Source: DASSFZ01 sp035283185
GTDB taxonomy: Bacteria > Chloroflexota > Anaerolineae > Fen-1058
Length of the DNA: 64,000 nt
Direction of reading: 5' to 3'
Assembly: GCA_035283185.1 (NCBI GenBank)
Contig: DATEUJ010000053.1
Location: forward strand, 62,001 to 126,000
A model generated the notes under the pieces. It worked only from the letters and a program-made list of their open reading frames with translations, searched no databases and was not told where the DNA came from. The translations under genes and the position numbers were made by a program. Of this stretch, positions 45,020 through 55,270 are shown in pieces (the first letter of the stretch is position 1; each line of letters begins with the position of its first letter).

Positions 45020-45045
45020 ACGGACGAATGACCGACTAGGAAATC

Positions 45046-46338
45046 ATGGCCCGGAAGCCTATCATCCTGATCCGCAACGGCCATATCGGCACGCTGCACG
45101 GCCTGGCGAAGGCCGACATTCTGATACGCGGCGAGCGCATCGCGGCCGTCGAAGCGGGATTGACGTCGCCGCCCGGCACGGCGCTGGTGGAAGCCAAGGG
45201 GAAGGTCATTCTGCCGGGGTTGATCGACGCGCACGTTCACCTCGGCGATACCGGCGGCGGCTTCAAAGAGGATTTCTATCCCGAGACGTGCGCGGCGCTG
45301 GCCGGCGGCGTGACGACCGCCCTGGTGATGCCCGACCTGCGGCCGCCTTTGATCGATGCGTCGAGTCTCGCGCACGCGTTAGCGCGCGCCGCCCAGACGT
45401 CCGTATGCGATCACGGGCTGTTCCTTGGCGCGACGCGTGGCAATCTCGCCGTGGCCGCCCGGGTGAAGAACGCGGTCGGCGTGAAGCTGTACATGGGGTC
45501 GAGGGCCGGCGCGCCGGTCGTCGGCGATTTTGCCTCTCAGTTCGAGCTGTTCAAGGCGTATCCGCCCAGCCGGGTCATCGCGCTGCATGCGGAAGACGAC
45601 GCGGCGCTGCAGTTTTTCGCCAGGCAGGGGAAGCGCTGCCCGCCGCTGTGCGTCGAGCTGGCCGTGCAGCGTGCGCTCGCCATAGCGGCAGACCTCAAGC
45701 GCCGCATCCACATCTGCCACATTTCGACCGCGCGCGAGCTGGCGCTGGTGCAGGACGCGAAGAAGCGCGGCGTGCCTGTGACCTGCGAGGTCGCGCCGCA
45801 TCATCTGTTCCTCTCGACGGGGGTCGAAAAGCATCTCGGCCCGCGCGGCCGGATGCATCCGCCGCTGCGCCCGGATCAAGACGTGCGGGCTCTGTGGGGC
45901 GGCCTCGGCTCGATCGACGTCGTCGCGACAGATCACACGCCGCGCGCGTTGAATGAAAAAAGCGGCGATTCGACGTCTCTCGGCGTTCCCGGCCTGGAGA
46001 CGATGCTGCCCTTGCTGCTCACCGCCGTGCATGAGCAACAGTTGTCGTACGGCGACCTCGTGCGCCTGACGGCCGCCGGCCCGGCGAAGGTCTTCGATCT
46101 CGCCGACAAGGGTCGCATACAAGAAGGCGCGCACGCCGATTTGGTGATCGTCGATCCGAACGTGCAGTGGAAGATCGATGGCGCGAAGCTGCGCACCGGC
46201 GGCGGCTGGACGCCGTTCGAAGGCTGGCAGGTGAGGGGCAGAGTCGAGCAAGTGTATCTGCGCGGCCGGCCGGTCTACGGCGGCGAGCGGGTGTTAGTCG
46301 AGCCGGGGTATGGGCAGCGAGTGAAGCAGGTGGATTGA
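45046..46338 (+). CDS. pyrC: Dihydroorotase-like amidohydrolase
   Basis: Protein of 430 residues, length typical of type I dihydroorotase, which closes carbamoyl aspartate to dihydroorotate in pyrimidine synthesis. Metal ligands are visible: H63/H65 in DAHVHLGD (the usual FR/RD is LG here), carbamylated K147 in VKLYMGS, H181 (HAEDD), H225 (HICHIST) and D296 (VATDHTPR). AGGA precedes the ATG. No other pyr genes are near, so allantoinase or another cyclic amidohydrolase cannot be excluded, but the HAPHHL-type EVAPHHLFL and DHTP motifs favour PyrC. Confidence 0.8.
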   Translation: MARKPIILIRNGHIGTLHGLAKADILIRGERIAAVEAGLTSPPGTALVEAKGKVILPGLIDAHVHLGDTGGGFKEDFYPETCAALAGGVTTALVMPDLRPPLIDASSLAHALARAAQTSVCDHGLFLGATRGNLAVAARVKNAVGVKLYMGSRAGAPVVGDFASQFELFKAYPPSRVIALHAEDDAALQFFARQGKRCPPLCVELAVQRALAIAADLKRRIHICHISTARELALVQDAKKRGVPVTCEVAPHHLFLSTGVEKHLGPRGRMHPPLRPDQDVRALWGGLGSIDVVATDHTPRALNEKSGDSTSLGVPGLETMLPLLLTAVHEQQLSYGDLVRLTAAGPAKVFDLADKGRIQEGAHADLVIVDPNVQWKIDGAKLRTGGGWTPFEGWQVRGRVEQVYLRGRPVYGGERVLVEPGYGQRVKQVD

Positions 46339-46390
46339 TGCGTGAAACGTGAAACGTAACGCATTACGTTTCACGCTTCACGTTTCACGC
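46339..46390. repeat. GTGAAACGTGAAACG inverted word run
   Basis: GCGTGAAACGTGAAACG (46340-46356) faces CGTTTCACGCTTCACG and TTTCACGC (46368-46389), a self-complementary run between the convergent pyrC and lepA stops. It could act as a terminator in both directions. Confidence 0.8.
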
Positions 46391-48193
<1,803 letters not shown>

Positions 48194-48202
48194 CTCGCGG
48201 CG

Positions 48203-48231
48203 ATTATACCATGTGGACGAACGACTGATGA
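48203..48231 (-). promoter_or_regulatory. lepA promoter
   Basis: Minus strand TATAAT (48208-48203) nine bases before the lepA ATG. The -35 position 17 bases upstream reads TCATCA, a weak match. The perfect -10 and its distance from the start repeat the leaderless pattern seen at 4478 and 44035. Confidence 0.5.
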
Positions 48232-48236
48232 CGAAA

Positions 48237-48258
48237 GACGGAGGCAGCCACCTCCGTC
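48237..48258 (-). terminator. Terminator between the 595-residue gene and lepA
   Basis: Stem GACGGAGG / CCTCCGTC with a six-base loop. On the minus strand TTTCGTC follows, and on the plus strand TTTTGTCTTC follows. It probably ends the transcript of the upstream minus-strand operon before the lepA promoter. Confidence 0.6.
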
Positions 48259-48285
48259 TTTTGTCTTCGCTGTACGAGGACGTGT

Positions 48286-50073
48286 TTACGGCAACGTCAT
48301 GTAAACATCATCGAGGAGCGTGCCGTAGGTGTTGGAGATTCCGACATCGCGAAACTCAAGTCGTGTCGTGCTTCTCGTCGCCATGACGAAGTAGGTGTAG
48401 GAGGTCCACGAGGCAGTGGTCAACTCGCTTCCGTCCAGAGAAAGCGGCCCAGCGATCAGCTCGCCGTCCCACCAGACTTCGAGCACGTTATCTTCGGGGC
48501 CGGATTCGGGCCGCGCACCGAACGCAAAGTGGAGCGCGTAAGTTGCGCCGGGAGTGGTTGGCAGGTCTTGATAGATGCCGCTCGATCCCTCCGAGTCCAG
48601 CTCCACCAGTTGCGCTCCACGGGCGGCGCTCAGTCCGAAAAAGGTGTTGTCATTGTTTATCTCAATTGACGACCCAAACGAGAGTGACCAGCCTGGAATG
48701 GATCCGAAGTAGGAATAGGTTCCGGGATACACCGGAGGTTCCTCGAAGCTGCCGTTGACGACGGTCGGCGGCGGTACCGGCGTGGGCGTCCGTGTCGGCG
48801 TGCGCGTCGCGGTGGGCGTGGGCGTCTTGGTCGGGCAGATTGGATTTTTGACCGTGATGTTCTCGCTCTTCTCCTGCCCGTCGGCGGAGCGCACGGTGAT
48901 CGTGCCGACCTGTCCTACGCAGAACAGGCCGAACACTTCTAAAGATGGGCCGGTCTGCCGTTGACCACTGGCGTTGAACACGACGGTGTAGGGCGGTGTG
49001 CCCCCCGCCACGTCCACGAATATCTCTTGTGCCCAAATGCCGATGCCGCTTTCGTTCACCCCGGCCTCGCGGAAGTCACCCGGTCGCCAGGTGAAGTTGA
49101 GCGTCTGGGTCGCCGTTTGGGTCGGCGAAATCACGGTCAGCCCTGCCACGGTAGCGCGGGTGGCCGTGTTCATCGCTCGCAGCGTGTCGGTTGGGGCCGG
49201 ACGCGGTTCGCGCGTCAGTCTTGACGTGGCGGTTGGCTCAAGCGTCGGAACCGCAGTCGAAATGGATGTGGCGATCGGGGCGGCAGTCACCTGCGCGACC
49301 GTCTCGGCTTCGATCTCAGAAATCTGAATGTTGTCGACCCAGATCGCATTCACATCTGGCTGCGCTGCGATGCGCAGTAACCCACCAACGCGCCCCGCCG
49401 GCGCAACATACTCGACGGTCAGGGTGACGGTTCGCCCGCCGTACTTCTCGTGATTAATCGGGAACTTGGCCTGTTCCCACGCAAGCTCGGCAGCCACGCC
49501 TTGACTGTACACGATGTCGTTGTCGAAGCGAACCTGGAGCGTGCCGCGCGAGCTTCCATTTTGCGAGCGATACCACACGGTCATCTCGGACGGCATCGTC
49601 GGAATATTCACCTCCGGCTGCGTCATTGCCTCGCCAGCCGGCAAGCTCGCCTTGTAAGCGCCGTTGTCCGGCGTATCTTCCTCGTCGGTCTCGACGATAC
49701 GAACTCCGGCTGAGAGCTGCCACTTGCCGCTTCGGTTGCCGCTCTGCCCCGACTCAAACCCGCCGTCCGCCACGACCTCCCTGACCGGCAAGATCACGCC
49801 CAGTGCGATGATGATGAGCGCTGCCGCCGCCACAGGAATGGCGATCCGGACGCCGCGCGGCAGGTTGACGATGGTCTGCTGCAGGTGTCCGCCTGAGGTC
49901 ACGACGACCGCGCCGGACTCAGCCTGAATCTTATCGCGTCCGACGGCGTCGCCAGCGATACTGACATTTTCGGCCTCGATATTGACGCCGCCACTAATGT
50001 CCATACGCTGTTCTACTGGCGTTCCCCCGGTAGGTTCCTTTGGCTCCTGAGCGTCGGACATCTCTCCTGCCAT
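48286..50073 (-). CDS. Transmembrane protein: GRDK motif inside, jelly-roll domains outside
   Basis: Protein of 595 residues. The cytosolic N-terminus has a short beta repeat (GGVNIEAENVSIAGDAVGRD-K). One membrane helix follows (about 74-97). Outside lie a carbohydrate-binding-like domain (about 100-255), a Thr/Pro linker, a domain shared with the lipoprotein at 32144-34006 (FREAGVNESGIGIWAQEIFV, PPYTVVF, EVFGLFCV), a TPTPTATRTPT linker and a DUF642-like C-terminal domain (NGSFEEP, GIYQDLPTTPGATYALHFAF). It may carry an outside signal or anchor to the inside. The start is uncertain; ATG 50073 or ATG 50061. Confidence 0.75.
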   Translation of the reverse strand: MAGEMSDAQEPKEPTGGTPVEQRMDISGGVNIEAENVSIAGDAVGRDKIQAESGAVVVTSGGHLQQTIVNLPRGVRIAIPVAAAALIIIALGVILPVREVVADGGFESGQSGNRSGKWQLSAGVRIVETDEEDTPDNGAYKASLPAGEAMTQPEVNIPTMPSEMTVWYRSQNGSSRGTLQVRFDNDIVYSQGVAAELAWEQAKFPINHEKYGGRTVTLTVEYVAPAGRVGGLLRIAAQPDVNAIWVDNIQISEIEAETVAQVTAAPIATSISTAVPTLEPTATSRLTREPRPAPTDTLRAMNTATRATVAGLTVISPTQTATQTLNFTWRPGDFREAGVNESGIGIWAQEIFVDVAGGTPPYTVVFNASGQRQTGPSLEVFGLFCVGQVGTITVRSADGQEKSENITVKNPICPTKTPTPTATRTPTRTPTPVPPPTVVNGSFEEPPVYPGTYSYFGSIPGWSLSFGSSIEINNDNTFFGLSAARGAQLVELDSEGSSGIYQDLPTTPGATYALHFAFGARPESGPEDNVLEVWWDGELIAGPLSLDGSELTTASWTSYTYFVMATRSTTRLEFRDVGISNTYGTLLDDVYMTLP

Positions 50074-50108
50074 GAGTCAGATCGCGATCGGTTGACTTAG
50101 CTCGTACA

Positions 50109-50627
50109 TCAAGCTGCTTTAGCTTTGTTGAGCACCTTGCGGATCACGGCGGCCACGCCCGCTGCGGGTGATGCGAGTGTGGCGGCAGCCACCTCCAGAA
50201 TGTCCGGTGCCATGTTGATCAGCGATTGCGCCGATAGCTTGACGAGCTTCTCGTCCGGCGGCTCACCCCTGGTCGCTTCCTTCTTGGCCTCGGTCTCAAT
50301 CGTTTCGACGGCCTCACGGACATCAGCCTTGTCCACCGAGGGCGGGAGTCGTTCCATTCGCTTGTAGACAACGTCGAACAGCTTGGCGAAGTCTTCAGCC
50401 GTCACGCCGGTGGTCGTAGTCGTAACTTTGTCACGACCAGTCAAGTCACCTGTTACATTGATAGTGCCGCCGCCAGCGCTGATGTCAATGCCACCGCTAC
50501 GATTAATGGTAGTGGTTTTTTTGCTCTTGTCGATGGTAACCTTATCACCCTGAGCAATATCACCGCCGACGCTGACCTTCTTACCCTTGATGTTCACTCC
50601 GCTGTCGCGTTCCTTCTTTTGGCTCAT
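50109..50627 (-). CDS. Small protein with two GD..GRDK beta repeats
   Basis: Protein of 172 residues without signal. The N-terminal 85 residues are a run of short strands (SGVNIKGKKVSVGGDIAQGD, then GTINVTGDLTGRDKVTTTTT) resembling the N-terminus of the next gene. The C-terminal half is helical (DKADVREAVETIETEAKKEA, APDILEVAAATLASPAAGVA). ATG 50627 has AAGGAG six bases upstream. I know this repeat style from bacterial NTPase/conflict proteins but cannot assign a function. Its stop is 36 bases before the next gene, so the two are probably one unit. Confidence 0.65.
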   Translation of the reverse strand: MSQKKERDSGVNIKGKKVSVGGDIAQGDKVTIDKSKKTTTINRSGGIDISAGGGTINVTGDLTGRDKVTTTTTGVTAEDFAKLFDVVYKRMERLPPSVDKADVREAVETIETEAKKEATRGEPPDEKLVKLSAQSLINMAPDILEVAAATLASPAAGVAAVIRKVLNKAKAA

Positions 50628-50669
50628 GACTTTCTCCTTAAGATGAAAGGGTAACTGCTCATCGAACTA

Positions 50670-52028
50670 TCACATCCGCAGCGGCGTCGTTCCCCGCTTC
50701 GGCTGCTTCGGTCCGCCGGCCGGCAGCGCGAACGTGAAACGGCTGCCCCTGCCTTCGGCGCTCTCGCACCAGATGCGCCCGCCGTGCAGCTCGACCATGC
50801 TCTTGCTGATCGCCAGCCCCAGGCCCAGGCCGCCATATTTGCGCGCGATGTGTGGCTCCACCTGGTAGAACCGCTCGAAGATGCGCTCGATCTCCCTGGC
50901 GGGGATGCCGATCCCGTTGTCGGCGACGCACACCTGCACCTCGTCGCCGACCAGCTTGCCGGAGATTTCGAGGCGGCCTTGCGGCGGCGTGAACTTGATC
51001 GCGTTCGTCACCAGGTTGTTCAGCGCCAACTGCGTCTTTTCCCAATCGGCGACCATAGCCAGCGCCGGATCGGGCAGGTCGACGTGGATCGTCTGATCCT
51101 TTGCCTCGGCCATATCCTTGCACGCTTCGACGACCGACTCGATCAGCTCGGCGGCCGTAAAGCGGCTGGCATCCAGCACCGCCGAGCCGGCGTCGATGTG
51201 CTGGAGGTTGATCATGTCTTCGATCAGCGCGCGCAGTTGCTGCGCGCCTTTCAACACGCCGTCAAGCTGGGCCTTGGCCGCGCCGCTCGCGTCTTCCTGT
51301 AGCATCGAGGCGTAGCCCAGGATGAGATGCAAGGGCGTGCGCAGCTCGTGCGACGCGATGGCGATGAAATCGCTCTTGCGCCGGTCCAGCTCGTCGAGCC
51401 GCTGGTAGGCTTTGCGCAGCGCGGCGACCAGCCGCGCATTCTCGATCGCGACGGCGGCCTGGTTGGCGAACGTCGTCAGCACCTGGATGTCTTCCGCACC
51501 GAAGGCGGCGTCGCCCTTCTTGTTGAGCGCTTCCAGGACGCCGACAGGCTTGTCCTTGATCGTCATCGGCACGCCGAGGATCGAGCGCGTCACGAAGCCT
51601 GACTTCTGTGCCGCCGCGCCGAAGTGCCGCGGATCCTTGGTCACGTCGCCGACGACGAGCGGCGCGCGCTGCTTCAAGATCGTCCCTGCAATGCTATTGT
51701 CAATCGGCACGCGGATGCCCGCCAGATCCTCCCGCCTCGATCCGGTGGAGGCGGCGAAGATCAAGTCACCGCTGCGCTCGTCGAGCAGCATGATCGACGC
51801 CGCTTCGGTGTCGGTCAGCTCGGCCGACGCTTCGAGGATCACCTCCAGCAGCTTGTCGATGTCGAGCGTGCTGGTGAGCACGCGGCTGATGTCCAGGACG
51901 CGCTGTAGCTGCGCCGCCTGCTGCTGCAATGTGGCGATCGTGTCGCGCAATGGCCCGGTTGCGGATGACGGTGCGCTATCGGGTTTTCTCGGCGTTCTCC
52001 GCGAACGCTGCGGTGAATCTCTGTCCAA
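50670..52028 (-). CDS. GAF-domain sensor histidine kinase
   Basis: Protein of 452 residues, cytosolic. A coiled start (30-60) leads to a GAF domain (about 58-200: LTDTEAASIMLLDERSGDLI, IPIDNSIAG-like text) and a HisKA/HATPase kinase: H227 in IASHELRTPLHL, N-box NNLVTNAIKFTPP, G1 VADNGIGIP, G2 GGLGLGLAISKSMVELHGG. No response regulator is adjacent, so the partner is elsewhere. The start is a TTG at 52028 with AGGAG eight bases upstream. It follows tlyA by 15 bases, so they are co-transcribed. Confidence 0.93.
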   Translation of the reverse strand: MDRDSPQRSRRTPRKPDSAPSSATGPLRDTIATLQQQAAQLQRVLDISRVLTSTLDIDKLLEVILEASAELTDTEAASIMLLDERSGDLIFAASTGSRREDLAGIRVPIDNSIAGTILKQRAPLVVGDVTKDPRHFGAAAQKSGFVTRSILGVPMTIKDKPVGVLEALNKKGDAAFGAEDIQVLTTFANQAAVAIENARLVAALRKAYQRLDELDRRKSDFIAIASHELRTPLHLILGYASMLQEDASGAAKAQLDGVLKGAQQLRALIEDMINLQHIDAGSAVLDASRFTAAELIESVVEACKDMAEAKDQTIHVDLPDPALAMVADWEKTQLALNNLVTNAIKFTPPQGRLEISGKLVGDEVQVCVADNGIGIPAREIERIFERFYQVEPHIARKYGGLGLGLAISKSMVELHGGRIWCESAEGRGSRFTFALPAGGPKQPKRGTTPLRM

Positions 52029-52043
52029 GTCCGTAGCTCCTGC

Positions 52044-52847
52044 CTAGATGACCCGAGCGATTGCGGCGGCGAGGTCAATGGCTTGTGTGCCATCCAGCGG
52101 AGATCGCGTCAGCCAGGCGAGAAACTCGACGTTGCCGGCGGGACCTTCGATCGGCGAGCGGATCAGTCCGCGCACGATCCAGCCGTTCTCGGCGGCCCAC
52201 CTCAGAATCGATCCCAGCACATCGGCGTGCACGCTCGGATCGCGCACCACGCCGCCTTTGCCCACCCGTTCGCGCCCGGCTTCGAACTGCGGCTTGATCA
52301 GCGCGACGACGTGCCCACCCCCCGTCAGCCACCGCGCTACGGCCGGAAGGATGAGCGTCAGCGAGATAAACGATACGTCGATCGTGACGACGCGGGCGAG
52401 CACTGGCCCGCCGGTCGCCGGGTCGCGCGGCAGGTCGGTCAGCGTGCGCGCATTCGTTCGATCGAGCACGGTCACGCGCGGATCGCTGCGCAGCTTCCAA
52501 TCGAGCTGGCCGTATCCGACGTCGATGGCGATCACGCGCGCCGCGCCGCGCTGCAGCAGCACGTCGGTGAAGCCGCCCGTCGAGGCGCCTACGTCGGCGC
52601 ACACCGCGCCCTCGACCGGGATGTCGAATGCCTCCAGCGCCGCAGCCAGCTTGATTCCGCCCCGGCTCGCGTACGGCAGTTTCGTTTTAATGCGGATGTC
52701 GGCGTCAGGCTGAACGAGCTGGCCAGGCCGCTCGGCGACGCGATCGCCGACGAGGACTTCGCCGGCCATGATCAGACGCTGGCCGCGCTCGCGGCTGTCC
52801 ACCAGCCCGCGCTCGACGAGCAGCCAATCCAGCCGGACCTTCGTCAC
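52044..52847 (-). CDS. tlyA: TlyA-family rRNA 2'-O-methyltransferase/hemolysin-like protein
   Basis: Protein of 267 residues. An S4 RNA-binding domain (RLDWLLVERGLVDSRERGQR) is followed by an FtsJ-like SAM methyltransferase fold: YASRGGIKLAAALEAF, ADVGASTGGFTDVLLQRGA, DVGYGQLDWKLRSD, FISLTLILPA and LIKPQFEAGRE. TlyA proteins methylate 16S/23S rRNA. I start it at the GTG at 52847, six bases after a -10 box (leaderless); a TTG 18 bases earlier would fall inside the promoter. Confidence 0.92.
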   Translation of the reverse strand: MTKVRLDWLLVERGLVDSRERGQRLIMAGEVLVGDRVAERPGQLVQPDADIRIKTKLPYASRGGIKLAAALEAFDIPVEGAVCADVGASTGGFTDVLLQRGAARVIAIDVGYGQLDWKLRSDPRVTVLDRTNARTLTDLPRDPATGGPVLARVVTIDVSFISLTLILPAVARWLTGGGHVVALIKPQFEAGRERVGKGGVVRDPSVHADVLGSILRWAAENGWIVRGLIRSPIEGPAGNVEFLAWLTRSPLDGTQAIDLAAAIARVI

Positions 52848-52853
52848 GGTACA

Positions 52854-52881
52854 AGCATATTCCAAGTCGGAGAAAAGTCAA
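52854..52881 (-). promoter_or_regulatory. tlyA operon promoter
   Basis: Minus strand TTGACT (52881-52876), 16 bases, TATGCT (52859-52854), six bases before the tlyA GTG. Another leaderless arrangement. Confidence 0.65.
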
Positions 52882-52920
52882 GAGCGCCGCCGCTGGCCGC
52901 TGGTGATAGCTCAGATCTCG

Positions 52921-52986
52921 CCACGGAGGCACAGAGGCACGGAGAAGTCATTTTTGGAGTCCTCTGTGTCTTCGCGCCTCCGTGGC
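52921..52986. repeat. CCACGGAGGC inverted word repeat
   Basis: GCCACGGAGGCACAGAGG (52920-52937) is answered by CCTCTGTG and GCGCCTCCGTGGC (52961-52986). It lies between divergent genes and has the same architecture as 27551-27626. Confidence 0.8.
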
Positions 52987-53022
52987 AAACACGATTTGTG
53001 TGCGATCAGCAGAAGGTCGTCT

Positions 53023-53083
53023 TTGCGGGGACGGGATCGGGATGTTATAATGCGCTCGAAGCGGCGGTGGCCTCAGCCACCGC
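53023..53083 (+). promoter_or_regulatory. Promoter and leader hairpin of glycan locus
   Basis: TTGCGG (53023-53028), 17 bases, TATAAT (53046-53051). In the leader a hairpin GCGGTGG (53064-53070) / CCACCGC (53077-53083) is followed by TTGTTGT, a possible weak attenuator before the ribosome binding site GGAGG. Confidence 0.5.
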
Positions 53084-53103
53084 TTGTTGTGTGGAGGTCG
53101 GTC

Positions 53104-54129
53104 GTGCGCAAATGGACTGTGTGGATTGGCGTGGCAGCCAGCGCCGTGGCGCTGCTGCTGGCCTTCCGAGGCGTCGAGTGGGACGAGCTGATCCGCGCGG
53201 CGAGCCGGGCGGACTATGCGTACCTGCTCCCGTCGGCGCTGCTCATGCTGGCGGCCATCGCGGCGCGCGCCGAGCGCTGGCGCTGGCTGCTCGGCGGGCG
53301 GGACAAGGTCGGCTATTGGCGCTCGTACCGCGCCGTCTCGATCGGCTATTTGATGACGAACGTGCTGCCGTTTCGGCTCGGCGAGCTGGTGCGCCCGATC
53401 GTCATCTCGCGGGGGGGCGCGATCGGCGCCGTGCACGCCCTGTCGTCTATCGCAGTCGAGCACGTGCTGGACGTCGTGATGATCCTGGCGCTGCTGGCCG
53501 TGGTGCTGCCCGATGTGCCGCTGCCACCGCTCATGACCCAGGGCGCGCGTCTCAGCGCGATCGCTTTCGGCGGCGCGGCGGTCGTCATGATGCTGCTCGT
53601 CGTCGCGCACAAGCGCGTCGAGCGCGCGGTCGAACGCTTCCTCGACGCCATTTCCTGGATCGACACCCCTATCTGGTTGCGGCGCTTCAACTCGGCGATG
53701 GAAGGGCTAGGCGTTCTGCGCAGCCCGCGCCTGTTCGTCATGTCGACGCTCTGGACACTCGTCGGCTGGCTGGCGTCGGTCGTGTCGCTTTATTTCGCGA
53801 TGCTCGCCTTCGTCCCCGATGCGTCGTTGACTTCCGCCTTATTCGCCACCGTCACGTCGACGCTCGTGCTACTGGTGCCGTCGACGCCGGGTTACATCGG
53901 CGTGCTGGAGTGGGCGATTCGCGACTCGCTGGTTCTCTTCGGCTGGAGTTCCGAGGTGGCGCTGGCCTGCGCGATCAGCTTTCACTTCATGGAGCTGGCC
54001 GTAATGAACGTCTCGGGCGTCGTCTGTCTCGTCCGCGAGGGCCTGTCGTGGTCGGCGGCGGTGTCCGAGGTGCGCCGGGCCAACGCGGCGCGGCGCGAAG
54101 CACTTCCGACCGTGGAGGAAACCGGATGA
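53104..54129 (+). CDS. Flippase-like integral membrane protein (lysylphosphatidylglycerol synthase TM/AglD family)
   Basis: Protein of 341 residues with about eight membrane helices. Family text: RAERWRWLLGG, YWRSYRAVSIGYLMTNVLPF, RLGELVRPIVISR, VEHVLDVVMILAL and VPSTPGYIGVLEW. Members flip or modify lipid-linked intermediates. GTG 53104 has GGAGG six bases upstream. It is followed with ATGA overlap by a nucleotide-sugar epimerase, so it probably belongs to a surface polysaccharide pathway. Confidence 0.88.
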   Translation: MRKWTVWIGVAASAVALLLAFRGVEWDELIRAASRADYAYLLPSALLMLAAIAARAERWRWLLGGRDKVGYWRSYRAVSIGYLMTNVLPFRLGELVRPIVISRGGAIGAVHALSSIAVEHVLDVVMILALLAVVLPDVPLPPLMTQGARLSAIAFGGAAVVMMLLVVAHKRVERAVERFLDAISWIDTPIWLRRFNSAMEGLGVLRSPRLFVMSTLWTLVGWLASVVSLYFAMLAFVPDASLTSALFATVTSTLVLLVPSTPGYIGVLEWAIRDSLVLFGWSSEVALACAISFHFMELAVMNVSGVVCLVREGLSWSAAVSEVRRANAARREALPTVEETG

Positions 54130-55154
54130 AGGTGCTGATCACGGGAGGGGCGGGTTTCATCGGCTGTTACACGGTCGATCGCTTCGCTCGCCGAGGCGAC
54201 GAGGTGGCGATTTACGACAACCTGTCGCGACGAGGCAGCCGATCGAACCTGGAGTGGCTGGCTGGCCGCCACGGCGCAGGCGCAATCCGCCTGGTCGAGG
54301 CCGATCTGCGCGATTTCGACGCGCTGGCGGGCGCCGCGCGAGGCCAGGACGTGATCGTCCATCTCGCCGGCCAGGTGGCCGTGACGACCTCGGTGCAGAA
54401 CCCTCGTGGCGACTTCGAAGATAACGCGCTGGGCACGTTCAACGCCCTGGAGGCGGCACGGCTGTCGGGATCGGACCCGATCTTCCTGTATTCGTCGACG
54501 AACAAAGTCTACGGTGGGGTGGAAGGCGTCGCCGTCGTTGAGCATGCCACGCGCTACGCCTATCGCGACCTGTCGCACGGTATTCCCGAGTCGCAGCCGC
54601 TCGATTTCCACTCGCCGTATGCCTGCTCGAAGGGCGCGGGCGATCAGTACGTGCGCGATTACGCACGCATTTACGGCCTGCGCACCGTCGTCTTCCGCCA
54701 GTCGTCGATCTACGGCCCGCGCCAGTTCGGCGTCGAGGATCAGGGCTGGCTGGCCTGGTTCATCATCGCGGCGGCGACCGGCAAGCCGATCACCATCTAC
54801 GGCGACGGCAAGCAGGTGCGCGACTTGCTGTACGTCCAAGACCTGATCGACGCCTACGAAGCAGCGATCGCGCGCATCGGGCGCGTGGCCGGAGAGGTGT
54901 TCAACATCGGCGGCGGGCCGGCGAACACGCTGTCGATCTGGGCTGAAACTGGCGCCATGCTCGAAGCGCTATTCGGCCGGCATATCCCGGTCGAGTGGGC
55001 GGATTGGCGTCCCGGCGATCAGCGCATCTGTGTGATGGACGTGCGCAAGGTGAGCGCAGTGCTGGATTGGTCGCCCAAGGTCACGCCAGACGAAGGGGTG
55101 CGCCGCCTGTACGAGTGGGTAGTAGAGAACCGGAGGTTGTTCAGTGATCAGTAA
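54126..55154 (+). CDS. NAD-dependent sugar epimerase (CDP-paratose 2-epimerase-like)
   Basis: Protein of 342 residues, extended short-chain dehydrogenase. Rossmann GGAGFIG at 7-13, catalytic Y165-xxx-K169 in SPYACSKG, and S123/S124-T125 in YSSTNKVYG. The text RYAYRDLSHGIPESQPLDFH and RQFGVEDQGWLAWFIIAA resembles CDP-paratose/CDP-tyvelose 2-epimerase more than GalE. It acts on nucleotide sugars in the cytosol. The last residues (FSDQ) come from a TGATCAGT word run. Confidence 0.88.
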   Translation: MKVLITGGAGFIGCYTVDRFARRGDEVAIYDNLSRRGSRSNLEWLAGRHGAGAIRLVEADLRDFDALAGAARGQDVIVHLAGQVAVTTSVQNPRGDFEDNALGTFNALEAARLSGSDPIFLYSSTNKVYGGVEGVAVVEHATRYAYRDLSHGIPESQPLDFHSPYACSKGAGDQYVRDYARIYGLRTVVFRQSSIYGPRQFGVEDQGWLAWFIIAAATGKPITIYGDGKQVRDLLYVQDLIDAYEAAIARIGRVAGEVFNIGGGPANTLSIWAETGAMLEALFGRHIPVEWADWRPGDQRICVMDVRKVSAVLDWSPKVTPDEGVRRLYEWVVENRRLFSDQ

Positions 55155-55259
55155 TCAGTAAACAGTAAGCAGTGATCAGTGGGCCATCGTCACTATTCAC
55201 GGCTCACAGACAACTGATCACTGGCAACTGATCACTGATAACTGATCACTGATCAATCA
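55139..55259. repeat. TCAGTGATCAGTAATCAGT word run
   Basis: Six words like CAGTGATCAGTAATCAGTA and their complements (ACTGATCACTG, ACTGATAACTGATCA) fill 120 bases and overlap the end of the epimerase gene. The two halves are mutually complementary and could form a long imperfect hairpin. Confidence 0.85.
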
Positions 55260-55270
55260 CCAAAGTGGCT

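Noticed and set aside
52083..54125. A 1023-codon frame joining a long N-terminal part to the epimerase
   Set aside because: The first two thirds are antisense to tlyA and out of frame with the flippase gene; the epimerase begins at 54126 with the Rossmann motif.
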